DNA from: Actinokineospora baliensis
Lineage (GTDB): Bacteria; Actinomycetota; Actinomycetes; Mycobacteriales; Pseudonocardiaceae
DNA length: 64,000 nucleotides
Direction: 5' to 3'
Assembly (NCBI RefSeq): GCF_016907695.1
Contig: NZ_JAFBCK010000001.1
Coordinates: forward strand, 5,382,001-5,446,000
Position 1 is the first letter of the stretch; each line of letters opens with the position of its first letter. The notes beneath the pieces were generated by a model, which was given only the letters and a program-made list of their open reading frames with translations, was not told the origin of the DNA and did not search any database. Positions 1 to 7,913 of the stretch are shown here, piece after piece. The position numbers and the translations under genes were made by a program.

Positions 1-224
1 AAGAAGGCTACTGTCGGTGGCAGGACCAGGTGGGATGTCCTGGCCCCGCAGGGGGACAGGCACTCCCGAACGCCAGGGGACGATTCCGCTGACGTAGGTC
101 CATGTGGCGTAGCTGAACTCCCTGAAAATATCGCGAAGCGTTCGACAGCGGATTGTCGCGGCACTCCGAGTAGCGGATCACGCCTATTTTGACATCGGCC
201 AGGAGAACCACGCGACAGCGCGGG

Positions 225-1328
225 CTACCGATGGCTCTGAGCGTGTTCCACCGAGCGGGGCAACCGCGCCCCCGCGGGGTGGTGCAGGGTTACCGCGAGG
301 AGGGTGGCGAGGAAGACGAATACGTACGTGTTGCTGAGGAGGAAGTGCAGCGGTCCGCCGGTGATCACTGGAGTGCCGACCAGGGGGTTGACCAGGGCCA
401 GTACCGGTGGCGGGGTGGCCAGCAGGAACGGCACGGGAATGAGCCACGCCCAGTTGCGGGCAGCCAGTTCGCGGGCGATGACGGCGATGAGCGGGACCAG
501 CCAGACCCAGTGGTGGCCCCAAGACCACGGGGAGACCGTGGCTCCCGCCATCCCGACGACGGCCACCGCCAGGGTGTGATCGGTTCCGGCGGCCACCACG
601 AGCGCGGCGGCGACGACGACCACAGCCAGGGTGATCCACACTGCGGGGCTCTCGATACCCGCGCGGAGCAGCAGGCCCCGAAGCGACTGGTTGTGGGGCG
701 AACCGGGCTCGGCGAAGACCCTTGTGGGGTCGGCGAAAGTGGCGTGCAGCCAGTAGGTGATCGAGTCGCTGGGCATGATCGCGAAGCCGAGTGCGACCGT
801 TGCCGCGCTGACGCAGGTCGCGATCAGGGCGTCTTGGAATCGGCGGCGCGCGAGCAGGAGGCCGACGAAGATGATCGGGGTCAGTTTGATCCCCGCGGCC
901 ACCCCGGTTCCCCAGCGTGGAGCGAGTAGGACCAAGGCCAGGAGGAGCAGGTTGACCTGGCCGAGGTTCAGGCTGGTGTGCACGGCCTCGGTCAGCACCG
1001 CCGCTGCGGTGACGAGAGGCCACGGGGCGCCTGCGCAGCGATGGGCGACCAGGGCGAGCAGTAGGCCGTTGAGGACCACGACGACGACCTGGGCGGTCGG
1101 TAGGGCCAGGAAGGCCAGCGGGGTGAAGACGATGGCGGAAAATGGCGGATAAGTGAACAGGAGACCATTGTTGACCGGACCGCTGTAGAGTTCTCGGCCC
1201 GCCAGCAAGAACTCCGCACCACTGCGGTAAACAGCCAGGTCGACGGGGTCGGCCGTGGTGGCGATGACCAGGACCGCGCAGGTCAGGGCCATCGCGAGCA
1301 CGCCGAAGAGGACAGAAAAGGACCGCAC
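225..1328 (-). CDS. GT87-type polyprenyl-phosphate mannosyltransferase, integral membrane
   Basis: This 367-residue, very hydrophobic protein has the layout of actinobacterial GT-C family 87 (DUF2029) mannosyltransferases, which move mannose from a polyprenyl phosphate to extracytoplasmic acceptors. Seen: an N-terminal membrane segment, an early loop with DLAVYRSG (the position of the conserved GT-C Asp), NGLLFTYPPF, NLGQVNLLLL, GIKLTP and SPWSWGHHW motifs, and eight or more further hydrophobic segments. The start is GTG with GGGAAG a few bases upstream. It lies 83 bases downstream of the methyltransferase gene on the same strand, so it may be read through from that operon. The acceptor cannot be told from sequence. 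Confidence 0.85.
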   Translation of the reverse strand: MRSFSVLFGVLAMALTCAVLVIATTADPVDLAVYRSGAEFLLAGRELYSGPVNNGLLFTYPPFSAIVFTPLAFLALPTAQVVVVVLNGLLLALVAHRCAGAPWPLVTAAAVLTEAVHTSLNLGQVNLLLLALVLLAPRWGTGVAAGIKLTPIIFVGLLLARRRFQDALIATCVSAATVALGFAIMPSDSITYWLHATFADPTRVFAEPGSPHNQSLRGLLLRAGIESPAVWITLAVVVVAAALVVAAGTDHTLAVAVVGMAGATVSPWSWGHHWVWLVPLIAVIARELAARNWAWLIPVPFLLATPPPVLALVNPLVGTPVITGGPLHFLLSNTYVFVFLATLLAVTLHHPAGARLPRSVEHAQSHR

Positions 1329-1411
1329 TGACTTCCCAACACGCGCAGGATCCCCAGGGTTCGGAGATCATCGCACGGATTCCCGCAACCACCTGGTCCG
1401 ATTCCCGCGAA

Positions 1412-2290
1412 CTAGGTCAATGCGCCAGCAGTCGTGGGCTTGTTGGCGAATACCCACCGGTTGCCTTCTAGGGCGTCGTCTGGTTCGGGGTGGGGGCCGC
1501 GGCCGTGGTGCTGGGTGAAGTGGAAGGGGGTGTGGGTGGTGGTGGACCAGCCGCGGGTGCGCAGGGCGGCGGCGGAGTCGGGGCGGGGGTCGAGGTTGAA
1601 GAGGGAGATGAGGTCGATACCGGTGTGGTGGTGGGTGGCGGTGTAGAGGTGGTTGGCGCGACCTTGCGGAGTGTCGAGGCCTAGTTTGATTTCGTAGGCG
1701 AAGTCGCTTCCCGGGGCGACTAGGGAGTCCACTGTGGATATCAGGTGTTGCTCGGCAGCGGCCGGGAGGTAGAGGAAGATGCCTTCGGCCAGCCAGGTGC
1801 TAGGGGCGGTGGGAGAGTAGCCGGCCGCTAGTAGGGCGGTGGCCCAGTCGCCGCGGAGGTCGGCGGGGATGGAGCGGCGGGTGGCGGGGGTTTCGCCGAG
1901 GACGGTGTCTTTGAAGGCCAGTACTTCGGCGCGGTCGATCTCGTAGACGACGGTGTCCTGGGGCCAGTCGAGGCGTAGGGCGCGGGAGTCGAGGCCCGCG
2001 GCCAGCAGGACGACTTGGCGGCTGCCCGCGCGGGTGGACTCGAGCAGGAAGTCGTCGAGAACCCTGGTGCGTAAACCGAAGTAGCGGCACAGACGGCCCC
2101 ACAGCGGGTTCGCGTCGCCGTCGGGAACGTCGTCGATGGTGGTCGGCCAATCGGCTGACGCGTGGGCGGCGCGGACGAAGCGCTCGGCGTATTCGTCGCG
2201 GGCGAGGGAGTCGGGGCGGTGGGTTTCGATGGCTCTGCCCGCCGCGACCATCAGGGCGGTCAAGCCAACACCGTGTTCGACGCCTGCCAC
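1412..2290 (-). CDS. SAM-dependent methyltransferase, TIGR00027/LCMT-like family
   Basis: The 292-residue protein matches the actinobacterial family of putative class I methyltransferases related to leucine carboxyl methyltransferase. It opens with the family signature GVGLTALMVAA and ETHRPDSLARD, has the SAM-binding stretch VVLLAAGLDSRALRLDWP and the acidic EIDRAEVLAFK segment, and continues with WLAEGIFLYLP, all typical of the family. The substrate is unknown; members occur in secondary metabolism and as stand-alone genes. The start overlaps the end of the cysteine hydrolase gene by 31 bases, so the two are translationally linked and probably one operon with the dehydrogenase-like gene. Confidence 0.85.
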   Translation of the reverse strand: MAGVEHGVGLTALMVAAGRAIETHRPDSLARDEYAERFVRAAHASADWPTTIDDVPDGDANPLWGRLCRYFGLRTRVLDDFLLESTRAGSRQVVLLAAGLDSRALRLDWPQDTVVYEIDRAEVLAFKDTVLGETPATRRSIPADLRGDWATALLAAGYSPTAPSTWLAEGIFLYLPAAAEQHLISTVDSLVAPGSDFAYEIKLGLDTPQGRANHLYTATHHHTGIDLISLFNLDPRPDSAAALRTRGWSTTTHTPFHFTQHHGRGPHPEPDDALEGNRWVFANKPTTAGALT

Positions 2291-2856
2291 TGCTTCTCCT
2301 CCTCAGCCAGGGTGGTGACGCGCGCGCCGTACAGGGCGGTCATGAAGCCCAAGATCGTGTCGTTCGGCAGGCGCAGCGCGGTGGTGCAGTCCGCGAGGAC
2401 CGTGATGTGAAAGCCTTTCTGGAACGCCGTTCGCGCGGTGGAGTCGACGCAGACATCGGTGTAAAGGCCCGCGAAGACGAGGCGGTCGAACGCGGCGACG
2501 TACGCGGCGAACTCCGGGGTGAGGAACGCATCGAAGCAGGCGCGCTTGGTGAAGACGCGTTCGTCGGGCGCCGGGGCGAGGTTGTGGAACTCAGCGCCCC
2601 ATGAGCCAGTGAGGCACTTGGGCTGCTTTCCCCGGGCGGCATCGCGCTGGCGCCAACTCGGGCCCTGGTACGCGGCGTCGCCTTCGAACCGGACGAAGAC
2701 GACTTCGATGTCGTGGGCCCGCGCCACGTCGACCGCCCGCGCCGCGCCCGCCGCTGCGGACTCCACCGCCGATGTGTCGCCGTTGAACTTCGCCGCGACC
2801 GCCGGGCCGGTGCAGAAGTCGTTCTGCACGTCGATGACCACCAGTGCGGTGTTCAC
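2260..2856 (-). CDS. Isochorismatase-like cysteine hydrolase
   Basis: This 198-residue enzyme has the three catalytic elements of the isochorismatase-like cysteine hydrolase superfamily (nicotinamidase, isochorismatase, N-carbamoylsarcosine amidase). They are an Asp in VVIDVQNDF near residue 9, a Lys in VFTKRACFDAF around residue 104, and the nucleophilic Cys in GLYTDVCVDSTA around residue 136. The Cys implies a thiol amidase rather than a PhzD-type isochorismatase, where Cys is replaced. The start overlaps the dehydrogenase-like gene by four bases and the end overlaps the methyltransferase start. The tight packing suggests one pathway. The substrate is unknown. Confidence 0.85.
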   Translation of the reverse strand: MNTALVVIDVQNDFCTGPAVAAKFNGDTSAVESAAAGAARAVDVARAHDIEVVFVRFEGDAAYQGPSWRQRDAARGKQPKCLTGSWGAEFHNLAPAPDERVFTKRACFDAFLTPEFAAYVAAFDRLVFAGLYTDVCVDSTARTAFQKGFHITVLADCTTALRLPNDTILGFMTALYGARVTTLAEEEKQWQASNTVLA

Positions 2857-3896
2857 CGGGCGGACTCGACGCGCTTGAGCAGGGCATCGACCACCGACGT
2901 GGTCGAATCGGCGCCGCCGAGGTCCGGTGTGGACACTCCTTGCTCAAGGGTGGCGGTGATCGCGTCCTCCATGGCGTCGATCGCGCCCACGCATCCGCCG
3001 TGCCGCTGTGCGATCGCCGCTGTCGCGCGCACTGTCGCCACCGGGTTGACGGTGTCGCGGCCCTCGAGGTCGTCGGCTGAGCCGTGGACGGTCTGGTACT
3101 CGAGCAGTCCGCGCACGCCGGGATCGAGGTGGGCGTTCTCGGTGAAGCGGTTTTCCTGCCGTTCTCGGCCGAAGCGGTCGAGCAGGAACGGGTGCATGAC
3201 GTCAGCCCACTCGTTGCCGCCGATGATCATCATGCGCGGGGAGAGGCCGCGTTCGATCAGGTTGCGGTTGACCGTGTCCGGCTGGGCGAGGGTGATCTCC
3301 ACGCCGAGGCGGGCGGCGCTCTCGGCCACCCACTCGCCGAGGGCGCCGTCGAGCAGGTGGAACTTGTAGGCCATGACGATCTGGTCGGCCCCGGTGTCCG
3401 GCCACTGCTGCCGTGCCCGGTCGACGGCGAAGGCGATGACCTGGTCGGTGATGTCCCGGCTGAACTCCGTCGTGCGGGACACCGCACCGGGCGAGTGCGC
3501 GTTCTCGCCGGTGTAGAACCCCTGTGCTTCGTCCCGCACCAGCAGCAGCGTCGCGCCGGTCGACTCGATGACGTCGACTTTCACCGCCCGCAAGCGCTGC
3601 CGGACCAGGTACAGCGACTGGGCGTTGATGGCGGTCCGGAAAACAGCGTGGATCCCGGCCGAGGCTTGGGTTCGACAGAATTCCGCATAATGTTTCGCGT
3701 CGGCCCGGGTGTATTCCCTGATCTGTTCAGGGCTGGCGCCCTTGAGCGATAAGTAGGAATGGTAGAGCCGGGGCGAGCGAACCACGGAGAACCGCGTTCC
3801 CCACATCTCGCCTAACGCGGTGAGCGTTCTCTCGAACACGCTCGCCAGTTCTGGCCCAGTGCCACGGCCCACGGCGAGTCCGACAACCGATTCCAC
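2853..3896 (-). CDS. Isocitrate/isopropylmalate dehydrogenase-like protein (divergent)
   Basis: The 347-residue protein has the fold signatures of the beta-decarboxylating dehydrogenases: LLVRDEAQGFYTGE (catalytic Arg and Tyr region), VMAYKFHLLDG (catalytic Lys), QPDTVNRNLI and NEWADVMHPF (metal-binding Asp region), and the NAD-loop HGSADDLEGRDTVNP. It is clearly divergent: the second Asp expected after NEWAD is replaced by HP, and the N-terminus lacks the usual GDGIGPE, having GRGTGPE. It is therefore probably not the leuB or icd enzyme but a specialised paralogue. It leads an operon with a cysteine hydrolase (4-base overlap) and a methyltransferase. A role in a small biosynthetic or degradative pathway is inferred only from this packing. 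Confidence 0.75.
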   Translation of the reverse strand: MESVVGLAVGRGTGPELASVFERTLTALGEMWGTRFSVVRSPRLYHSYLSLKGASPEQIREYTRADAKHYAEFCRTQASAGIHAVFRTAINAQSLYLVRQRLRAVKVDVIESTGATLLLVRDEAQGFYTGENAHSPGAVSRTTEFSRDITDQVIAFAVDRARQQWPDTGADQIVMAYKFHLLDGALGEWVAESAARLGVEITLAQPDTVNRNLIERGLSPRMMIIGGNEWADVMHPFLLDRFGRERQENRFTENAHLDPGVRGLLEYQTVHGSADDLEGRDTVNPVATVRATAAIAQRHGGCVGAIDAMEDAITATLEQGVSTPDLGGADSTTSVVDALLKRVESAR

Positions 3897-3927
3897 CCGT
3901 GCCCCCTCCCGAGTGCGTTTCAGACGG

Positions 3928-4458
3928 TCAGGCCGACGTCGTGACCAACTGGTCGCCCGCGATTCCCGCCTTCTCCGGCTGGTAGTAGTCCTTGATGCCC
4001 TCGACCCAGGTGGCCACCCGGATCTGGTCGGCGTCCGACGGCCCGAACGCGTCGAACAGCGCGTGGATGTTCTCGCTGCGGAACCCGATGGCCGACATCA
4101 GCTCAGCGAACACCGGCCGCTCGATCAGGCCGTCCCCGTCCGGGTCGCCCAAGGCGCCCAACGCCTCGGCGAACTCCCCCACCGTCGCGTCGAACCGCTC
4201 CGGCGACAGCGTGCACGCGGAGAACTCCTCGAGGGACACCAGCCCGTTGCGGTCGGCGTCCAACTCCGCCTCCAGCGTTTCCCAGTACTTCTGGAAAGCG
4301 CTGATCATCCGCTCCTTGTCCGCCTGCGCCGATCCGCCCGCCACCGCGACGACTCGGCGCGCCATGAGGTCGAAGTCCCCGGAGTCGAGTTGGCCGCTGC
4401 CGTTCGCGTCGAAAAGCCGGAAGATGAGTTCGATCCGCTCGACTGCCTCGCTGCGCAT
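3928..4458 (-). CDS. EF-hand calcium-binding protein, calerythrin-like
   Basis: This 176-residue acidic protein resembles calerythrin, the four-EF-hand calcium protein known from Saccharopolyspora. Three canonical loops are visible (DANGSGQLDSGDF, DADRNGLVSLEEF, DPDGDGLIERPVF). A fourth, degenerate one (FGPSDADQIRVATW) lacks the first Asp. The longer reading starts 36 bases upstream, but the ATG at 4458 is preferred because GGAGG lies four bases before it. The gene is the first of the minus-strand run. The next gene starts 31 bases after its stop, so it may be co-transcribed with the dehydrogenase-like operon. The role is presumably calcium buffering or sensing. Confidence 0.88.
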   Translation of the reverse strand: MRSEAVERIELIFRLFDANGSGQLDSGDFDLMARRVVAVAGGSAQADKERMISAFQKYWETLEAELDADRNGLVSLEEFSACTLSPERFDATVGEFAEALGALGDPDGDGLIERPVFAELMSAIGFRSENIHALFDAFGPSDADQIRVATWVEGIKDYYQPEKAGIAGDQLVTTSA

Positions 4459-4600
4459 AAATCCTCCGATTGCTCCGTTCGATACCCTTTCCACTATGTC
4501 AGAGCCGCGAGATATCTCCCGATCGCGAGTCGATATTCATCAGAAAGGATGAAATCGTCTCCGGTCGATCGCGCACGGTGATGGCGGCAGCGACTGAGCG

Positions 4601-5431
4601 CTACGCCATCCGGATGCCCGACCAGGAGTCGACGTCGCACTGGTGATGGGAGTTGTCTCCGGTGCTGACCACCGAGCCGTCGGCGCGCAGGCCCAGGGTG
4701 TGGGTGGAACCCGCGGCGATCGCGACGATGCCGTGCCACTGGCCGACGTCGCATTGCCCGTGGGTGTTGTCACCGGATGCGAGAACCTTTCCCTGCGCTA
4801 TGAGGCCAAGAGTGTGGTAGCTGCCCGCGGCGATCGCGACCACGTCTTCCCACGGTTCGACGTCACACACTCCGGTCGCCAGCACACGCCCGTCGTTCTT
4901 GAGGGCCACCGTGTGCAGATACCCGGCCGCGACGGCGGTTACGTCTCGCCAACTGTCCACATCGCACTGCCCACGTCGGTTGTTCCCCACGGCCACCGCC
5001 GTTCCGCCCGCGCGGACACCGACCGAATGCCAGTCGCCGCAGGCCAGGTCCACGATCTCGCGCCAGGACCGCACGTCGCACTGGCCTTCCGCGTTCCGGC
5101 CTGCCGCAAGCACGGTGCCGTCGGCGAGGAGTCCCAGCGTGCGGCGCCACCCCGCGGCCACGGCCGCGACATCACGCCAGGCCGCGACATCGCACTGCCC
5201 GTCGCCGTTCCACCCGGCCGCGAGCACGGTGCCGTCTGACCGAAGGCCGACCGTGTGGGATTTGCCGGTGTTGGGCGCGGAATGAACATTGCCCGCCGCC
5301 ACAGCGACAACGTCGCGCCAGTGCTGGACACGGCACTCCCCCGCGGCGTCATTCCCCACCGCGAGAACCGTTCCGTCCCCACGACGACCGACCGAATGAC
5401 GCCTGCCTGCCGCCAGCGCAGGTGTGTTCAC
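4601..5431 (-). CDS. RCC1-like repeat (beta-propeller) protein
   Basis: The 276-residue protein consists almost entirely of about seven RCC1-type blades. Each has the pattern W-D-V-V-A-V-A-A-G followed by H-T-L/V-G-L, then DGTV.A.G and finally GQCDV. The last element is repeated nearly verbatim in most blades. No signal peptide or membrane segment is seen, so it is likely cytoplasmic. RCC1 propellers mediate protein binding; no partner can be named. The start is GTG and overlaps the DinB-family stop as GTGA, so the two genes are translationally coupled. One blade near residue 180 is shorter by about 10 residues, which may mark a recent repeat loss. Confidence 0.8.
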   Translation of the reverse strand: MNTPALAAGRRHSVGRRGDGTVLAVGNDAAGECRVQHWRDVVAVAAGNVHSAPNTGKSHTVGLRSDGTVLAAGWNGDGQCDVAAWRDVAAVAAGWRRTLGLLADGTVLAAGRNAEGQCDVRSWREIVDLACGDWHSVGVRAGGTAVAVGNNRRGQCDVDSWRDVTAVAAGYLHTVALKNDGRVLATGVCDVEPWEDVVAIAAGSYHTLGLIAQGKVLASGDNTHGQCDVGQWHGIVAIAAGSTHTLGLRADGSVVSTGDNSHHQCDVDSWSGIRMA

Positions 5432-5904
5432 CGGGCGTCCGCGTCAATCTGCTCCCGGAGGATGTCGCCGTGACCCGCGTGGCGGGCGAACTCCTCGACC
5501 ATCGCCAGCAGGGTCCACCGCATGCTCACCGTTCCTTCGCGGGGGTTGTCCTTGGTGTCGTCGAGGTGGAAGCGCGCGGCGATCTCGCGGGACCGTTGGC
5601 TGGCGCGGCGGAATTCGGCGATCACGTCGGCAAGGGACTCGTCGTCGGTGACGGTGAAGGTGCCTTCGTCGCGGTTGGAGTAACCGTCGCATTCGGACTC
5701 GTCGAGGTCGGCCCAGAAGCGTTGGAACCAGATCCGTTCGGCGGCCGCGGCGTGCTTGAGCAGGGAGATCGGCGTCGTCAGCGACGGGACCAAGCGGCGG
5801 CGGGCGTCGGTTTCGGAGAGGCCGCGGACGGTGTTGACCAGGGCTTCGCGGTTGCGGTCGAGCGTGTCCTCGAGGAGCTGCCGTTCGGTGCCGTTGGTGA
5901 TCAT
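5428..5904 (-). CDS. DinB-superfamily protein (DUF664, mycothiol-transferase-like)
   Basis: This 158-residue four-helix protein has the DinB/DUF664 pattern: SLTTPISLLKHAAAAERIWF with the first metal-ligand His, and the C-terminal MVEEFARHAGHGDILREQ with two more His residues. Actinobacterial members include mycothiol-dependent S-transferases and many uncharacterised proteins. It is preceded by GGCACC rather than a strong ribosome site. It overlaps the RCC1-like gene by four bases, so the propeller protein may act with it, which is an inference from coupling alone. A specific thiol substrate cannot be assigned. Confidence 0.82.
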   Translation of the reverse strand: MITNGTERQLLEDTLDRNREALVNTVRGLSETDARRRLVPSLTTPISLLKHAAAAERIWFQRFWADLDESECDGYSNRDEGTFTVTDDESLADVIAEFRRASQRSREIAARFHLDDTKDNPREGTVSMRWTLLAMVEEFARHAGHGDILREQIDADAR

Positions 5905-5943
5905 GGTGCCGCTCCGTTCGTCGCGCGTGCCGTGGAAGGGGGT

Positions 5944-6393
5944 CTAGCCTGCGCCCGGACCTGGGAGCACGTCGATGTCGGTGGCGTGCATCGGGCTGCC
6001 GCAGTGGTCACACCGGAGGTCTACGCGGGTGATCTCGCCGCAGGCGTGGTGGCGGTACAGGGCCGGGGGGCCTGCCTCGCCCGCGCGCCACCTGTCCCCC
6101 CAGCCTGCCATGACCATGAGCAGGTCGACCAGCTCGGTGCCCTTGGTGGTCAGGACGTACTCGTAGCGGGGCCTGCGGTCGTAGGGCCTGCGCTCGAGGA
6201 CGCCGTGCTCGACCAGGTGGTTGAGGCGTTCGGTGAGGACCTTGCGGGAGATGCCCAGGTCGGCCTGGATCTGCTCGAACCGCGAGAGCCCGACCCACAC
6301 GTCCCGCAGGACCAATGGCGACCAGGGCTCCCCGATGACGTCGAGGGTACGCGCGATCGAGCAGGTCATCGCGCTGAAGTCGGTGCGCTGCAC
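5944..6393 (-). CDS. HxlR-family winged-helix transcriptional regulator
   Basis: The 149-residue protein starts with the HxlR hallmark CSIARTLDVIGEPWSPLVLRD, with Cys at residue 11. It continues with the recognition region ISRKVLTERLNHLVEHGVLERRPY and RPRYEYVLTTKG. A C-terminal extension, HHACGE...LRCDHCGSPM, holds three cysteines and resembles a small zinc ribbon, as in other actinobacterial members. HxlR proteins often sense reactive electrophiles or oxidants through the N-terminal Cys. It is divergent from a reductase and a PPOX-type enzyme across a 90-base gap, so those two genes are the likely targets. Confidence 0.88.
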   Translation of the reverse strand: MQRTDFSAMTCSIARTLDVIGEPWSPLVLRDVWVGLSRFEQIQADLGISRKVLTERLNHLVEHGVLERRPYDRRPRYEYVLTTKGTELVDLLMVMAGWGDRWRAGEAGPPALYRHHACGEITRVDLRCDHCGSPMHATDIDVLPGPGAG

Positions 6394-6404
6394 ATCGCCA
6401 GTCT

Positions 6405-6434
6405 ACTCGACGGGGTTCCCTCAGGAAACTCGAC
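6405..6434. promoter_or_regulatory. Candidate HxlR operator: direct repeat in divergent promoter
   Basis: ACTCGAC occurs twice, at 6405-6411 and 6428-6434, 23 bases apart (about two helical turns), inside the 90-base gap between the HxlR gene and the divergent reductase. The same gap has an inverted pair CGGGGTTCC (6411-6419) and GGAACCCCG (6461-6469). Either could be the regulator's site. No consensus from a characterised homologue was matched. Confidence 0.35.
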
Positions 6435-6483
6435 CTGCTACGGTTCCGAAGTCTCCTCAAGGAACCCCGAAAGGATCGCGGTC

Positions 6484-7071
6484 ATGGTCATCAGCTGCCA
6501 CTCCGTCTCCGTCGACGGCTACATCACCGGCCGGGGTCCCGTCGCCGGGCAGGGCCTCGGCGACGGGACCTCCCTGTTCGACTGGTACTTCAACGGCGAC
6601 ACCCCCAGCGGCGTGTTCGACGGTTTCCGGCTCAGCGCGGCCAGCGCGCCGCTGTTCGACGCCTTGGCCAACCGGGTGGGGGCGGTCGTGGCGGGTCGCC
6701 ACACCTACGACGACTCGGACGGGTTCGACGGCGGCAGCCCGCACCCGGCGGCGCCGCTGTTCGTCGTGAGCCACCGCCCCGTACCCGGGATCAGCGACCG
6801 GCAGACCCTGGTGACCACGGGTGTTGAGGACGCGATCGCTGCGGCTCAGGCGGTCGCGGGCACCAAGGACGTCAGCCTGATGGGCGGCGGCGTGCTCGCC
6901 ACGGCGTTACGGGCCGGGCTCGTCGACGAGGTCGTGCTGCACCAGGTGCCGGTGCTCCTCGGCGGCGGCAGGCCGTTCTTCCAGGAACTGCCTGAGCACG
7001 TGCGACTCCGCCTCATCGAATCCATCCCCGCCCCCGGCGTCACCCACCTGCACTACGCCGTCGAGCGCTGA
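6484..7071 (+). CDS. Dihydrofolate-reductase-like (RibD C-terminal) oxidoreductase
   Basis: The 195-residue protein belongs to the RibD_C/dihydrofolate-reductase-like family: ISCHSVSVDGYITG at the N-terminus, GAVVAGRHTYDDSDGF, FVVSHRP, and the nucleotide-binding GTKDVSLMGGGVLATALRAG, with VLHQVPVLLGGGRPFF near the end. These stand-alone proteins are NADPH-dependent reductases of mostly unknown substrate. The reading frame is open far upstream, but the ATG at 6484 is chosen because family similarity begins there and AAAGGA precedes it. It is divergent from the HxlR regulator and 21 bases upstream of the PPOX-type gene, so probably an HxlR-controlled pair. Confidence 0.88.
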   Translation: MVISCHSVSVDGYITGRGPVAGQGLGDGTSLFDWYFNGDTPSGVFDGFRLSAASAPLFDALANRVGAVVAGRHTYDDSDGFDGGSPHPAAPLFVVSHRPVPGISDRQTLVTTGVEDAIAAAQAVAGTKDVSLMGGGVLATALRAGLVDEVVLHQVPVLLGGGRPFFQELPEHVRLRLIESIPAPGVTHLHYAVER

Positions 7072-7092
7072 CCCTTTCAGGAGACCACGACC

Positions 7093-7476
7093 ATGCTCAC
7101 GCCCGATGTCCGCCGCGTCCTCGACAGCACCCCGACCGCCCACCTGGCCACCCTCCTGCCTGACGGCGCCCCGCACTCCGCCCCGGTCTGGATCGGCACC
7201 CACGCCGACCTGATCGTCATCTTCACCGGCCCGGGCACGCGCAAGGCCCGCAACCTGCGGCGCGACCCCCGCCTCGCCCTGTCGCTAACCCCGATCGACA
7301 ACCCGTACCAGCCGATCACCATCCGGGGCCGGGTGGTCGAGTGGCTCGACGGGGACGCGGGCTGGGAGGTCATCGACCGGATCTCCCGCAAGTACACCGG
7401 CGAGCCGTACGGGCGTGACGAGCCACGGGAGGTCGCACTCATCGAACCCGTTCGACAGACCGCACTTCGGGCTTAG
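7093..7476 (+). CDS. PPOX-class (F420-dependent-type) oxidoreductase
   Basis: This 127-residue split-barrel protein has the PPOX/F420 class signature: STPTAHLATLLPDGAPHSAPVW, then LIVIFTGPGTRKARNLRRDPRLALS and ITIRGRVVEW. In actinobacteria such proteins bind F420 or flavin and reduce diverse substrates. CAGGAG lies nine bases before the ATG. It follows the RibD-like reductase with only 21 bases between, and both are probably under the HxlR regulator, which suggests a joint response to a toxic or oxidising compound. Cofactor choice cannot be settled from the sequence. Confidence 0.85.
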   Translation: MLTPDVRRVLDSTPTAHLATLLPDGAPHSAPVWIGTHADLIVIFTGPGTRKARNLRRDPRLALSLTPIDNPYQPITIRGRVVEWLDGDAGWEVIDRISRKYTGEPYGRDEPREVALIEPVRQTALRA

Positions 7477-7486
7477 GCTGGCCGGT

Positions 7487-7780
7487 ATGAGGGGATGGGG
7501 TGTGGTGGTTGTTGCGGTCCTCGTCGTGGGTTGTTCCGCGGGGGCGCCGGGGCGGGACGAGGTTGTCGGGAGGATCAAAGCCGACCCGCGGACGGCGGGG
7601 GCTCCGGATGCCGTGGTGGGGTGTGTGGCCGACTGGTACCTCAAGTACGCCAGCGCCGACGACGTCCGGGCGTTCGTCGAGGGGGCGGCGGATGCGCGGT
7701 CCCCCGAGGAGATCGCGCCTGATCAGGGGGCGGCCAACGAGATGGTGGAGTGCTTGAAGGGGGCGGCGGGAACCCAGTAG
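7487..7780 (+). CDS. Small secreted lipoprotein, unknown function
   Basis: The frame is open upstream, but ATG at 7487 gives a classic lipoprotein leader: MRGWG, a hydrophobic run VVVVAVLVV, and the lipobox VVGC with Cys around residue 16. The mature part is about 80 residues with two further cysteines (VVGCVADWYLKY and MVECLKG) that could form a disulfide. The DDVRAFVEG stretch looks helical. No family can be named with confidence; similar short lipoproteins are common in this group. It starts 10 bases after the PPOX stop and might be read through. Confidence 0.7.
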   Translation: MRGWGVVVVAVLVVGCSAGAPGRDEVVGRIKADPRTAGAPDAVVGCVADWYLKYASADDVRAFVEGAADARSPEEIAPDQGAANEMVECLKGAAGTQ

Positions 7781-7913
7781 ACCGGCAGGATGGTCTTGCG
7801 GACCTATGGCGCCGGGCGGCAACGGCTTACTGTGCTAGTCGGTGCGGGTTTTACACGGACTTGACTCGTTGGGGGTGCAGGTCGAACCCGCCGTTGATCT
7901 TGTGGGGGGATCA

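Noticed and set aside
8..211. 67-codon minus-strand reading frame at the left edge
   Set aside because: Starts with GTG and has no ribosome site, no recognisable motif and no typical codon pattern. The region 1-224 may hold the flank of a gene outside the window, but nothing can be supported.
5422..6483. Long N-terminal extension of the RibD-like reductase frame
   Set aside because: It covers the DinB and HxlR genes on the other strand and has no family similarity; the true start is at 6484.
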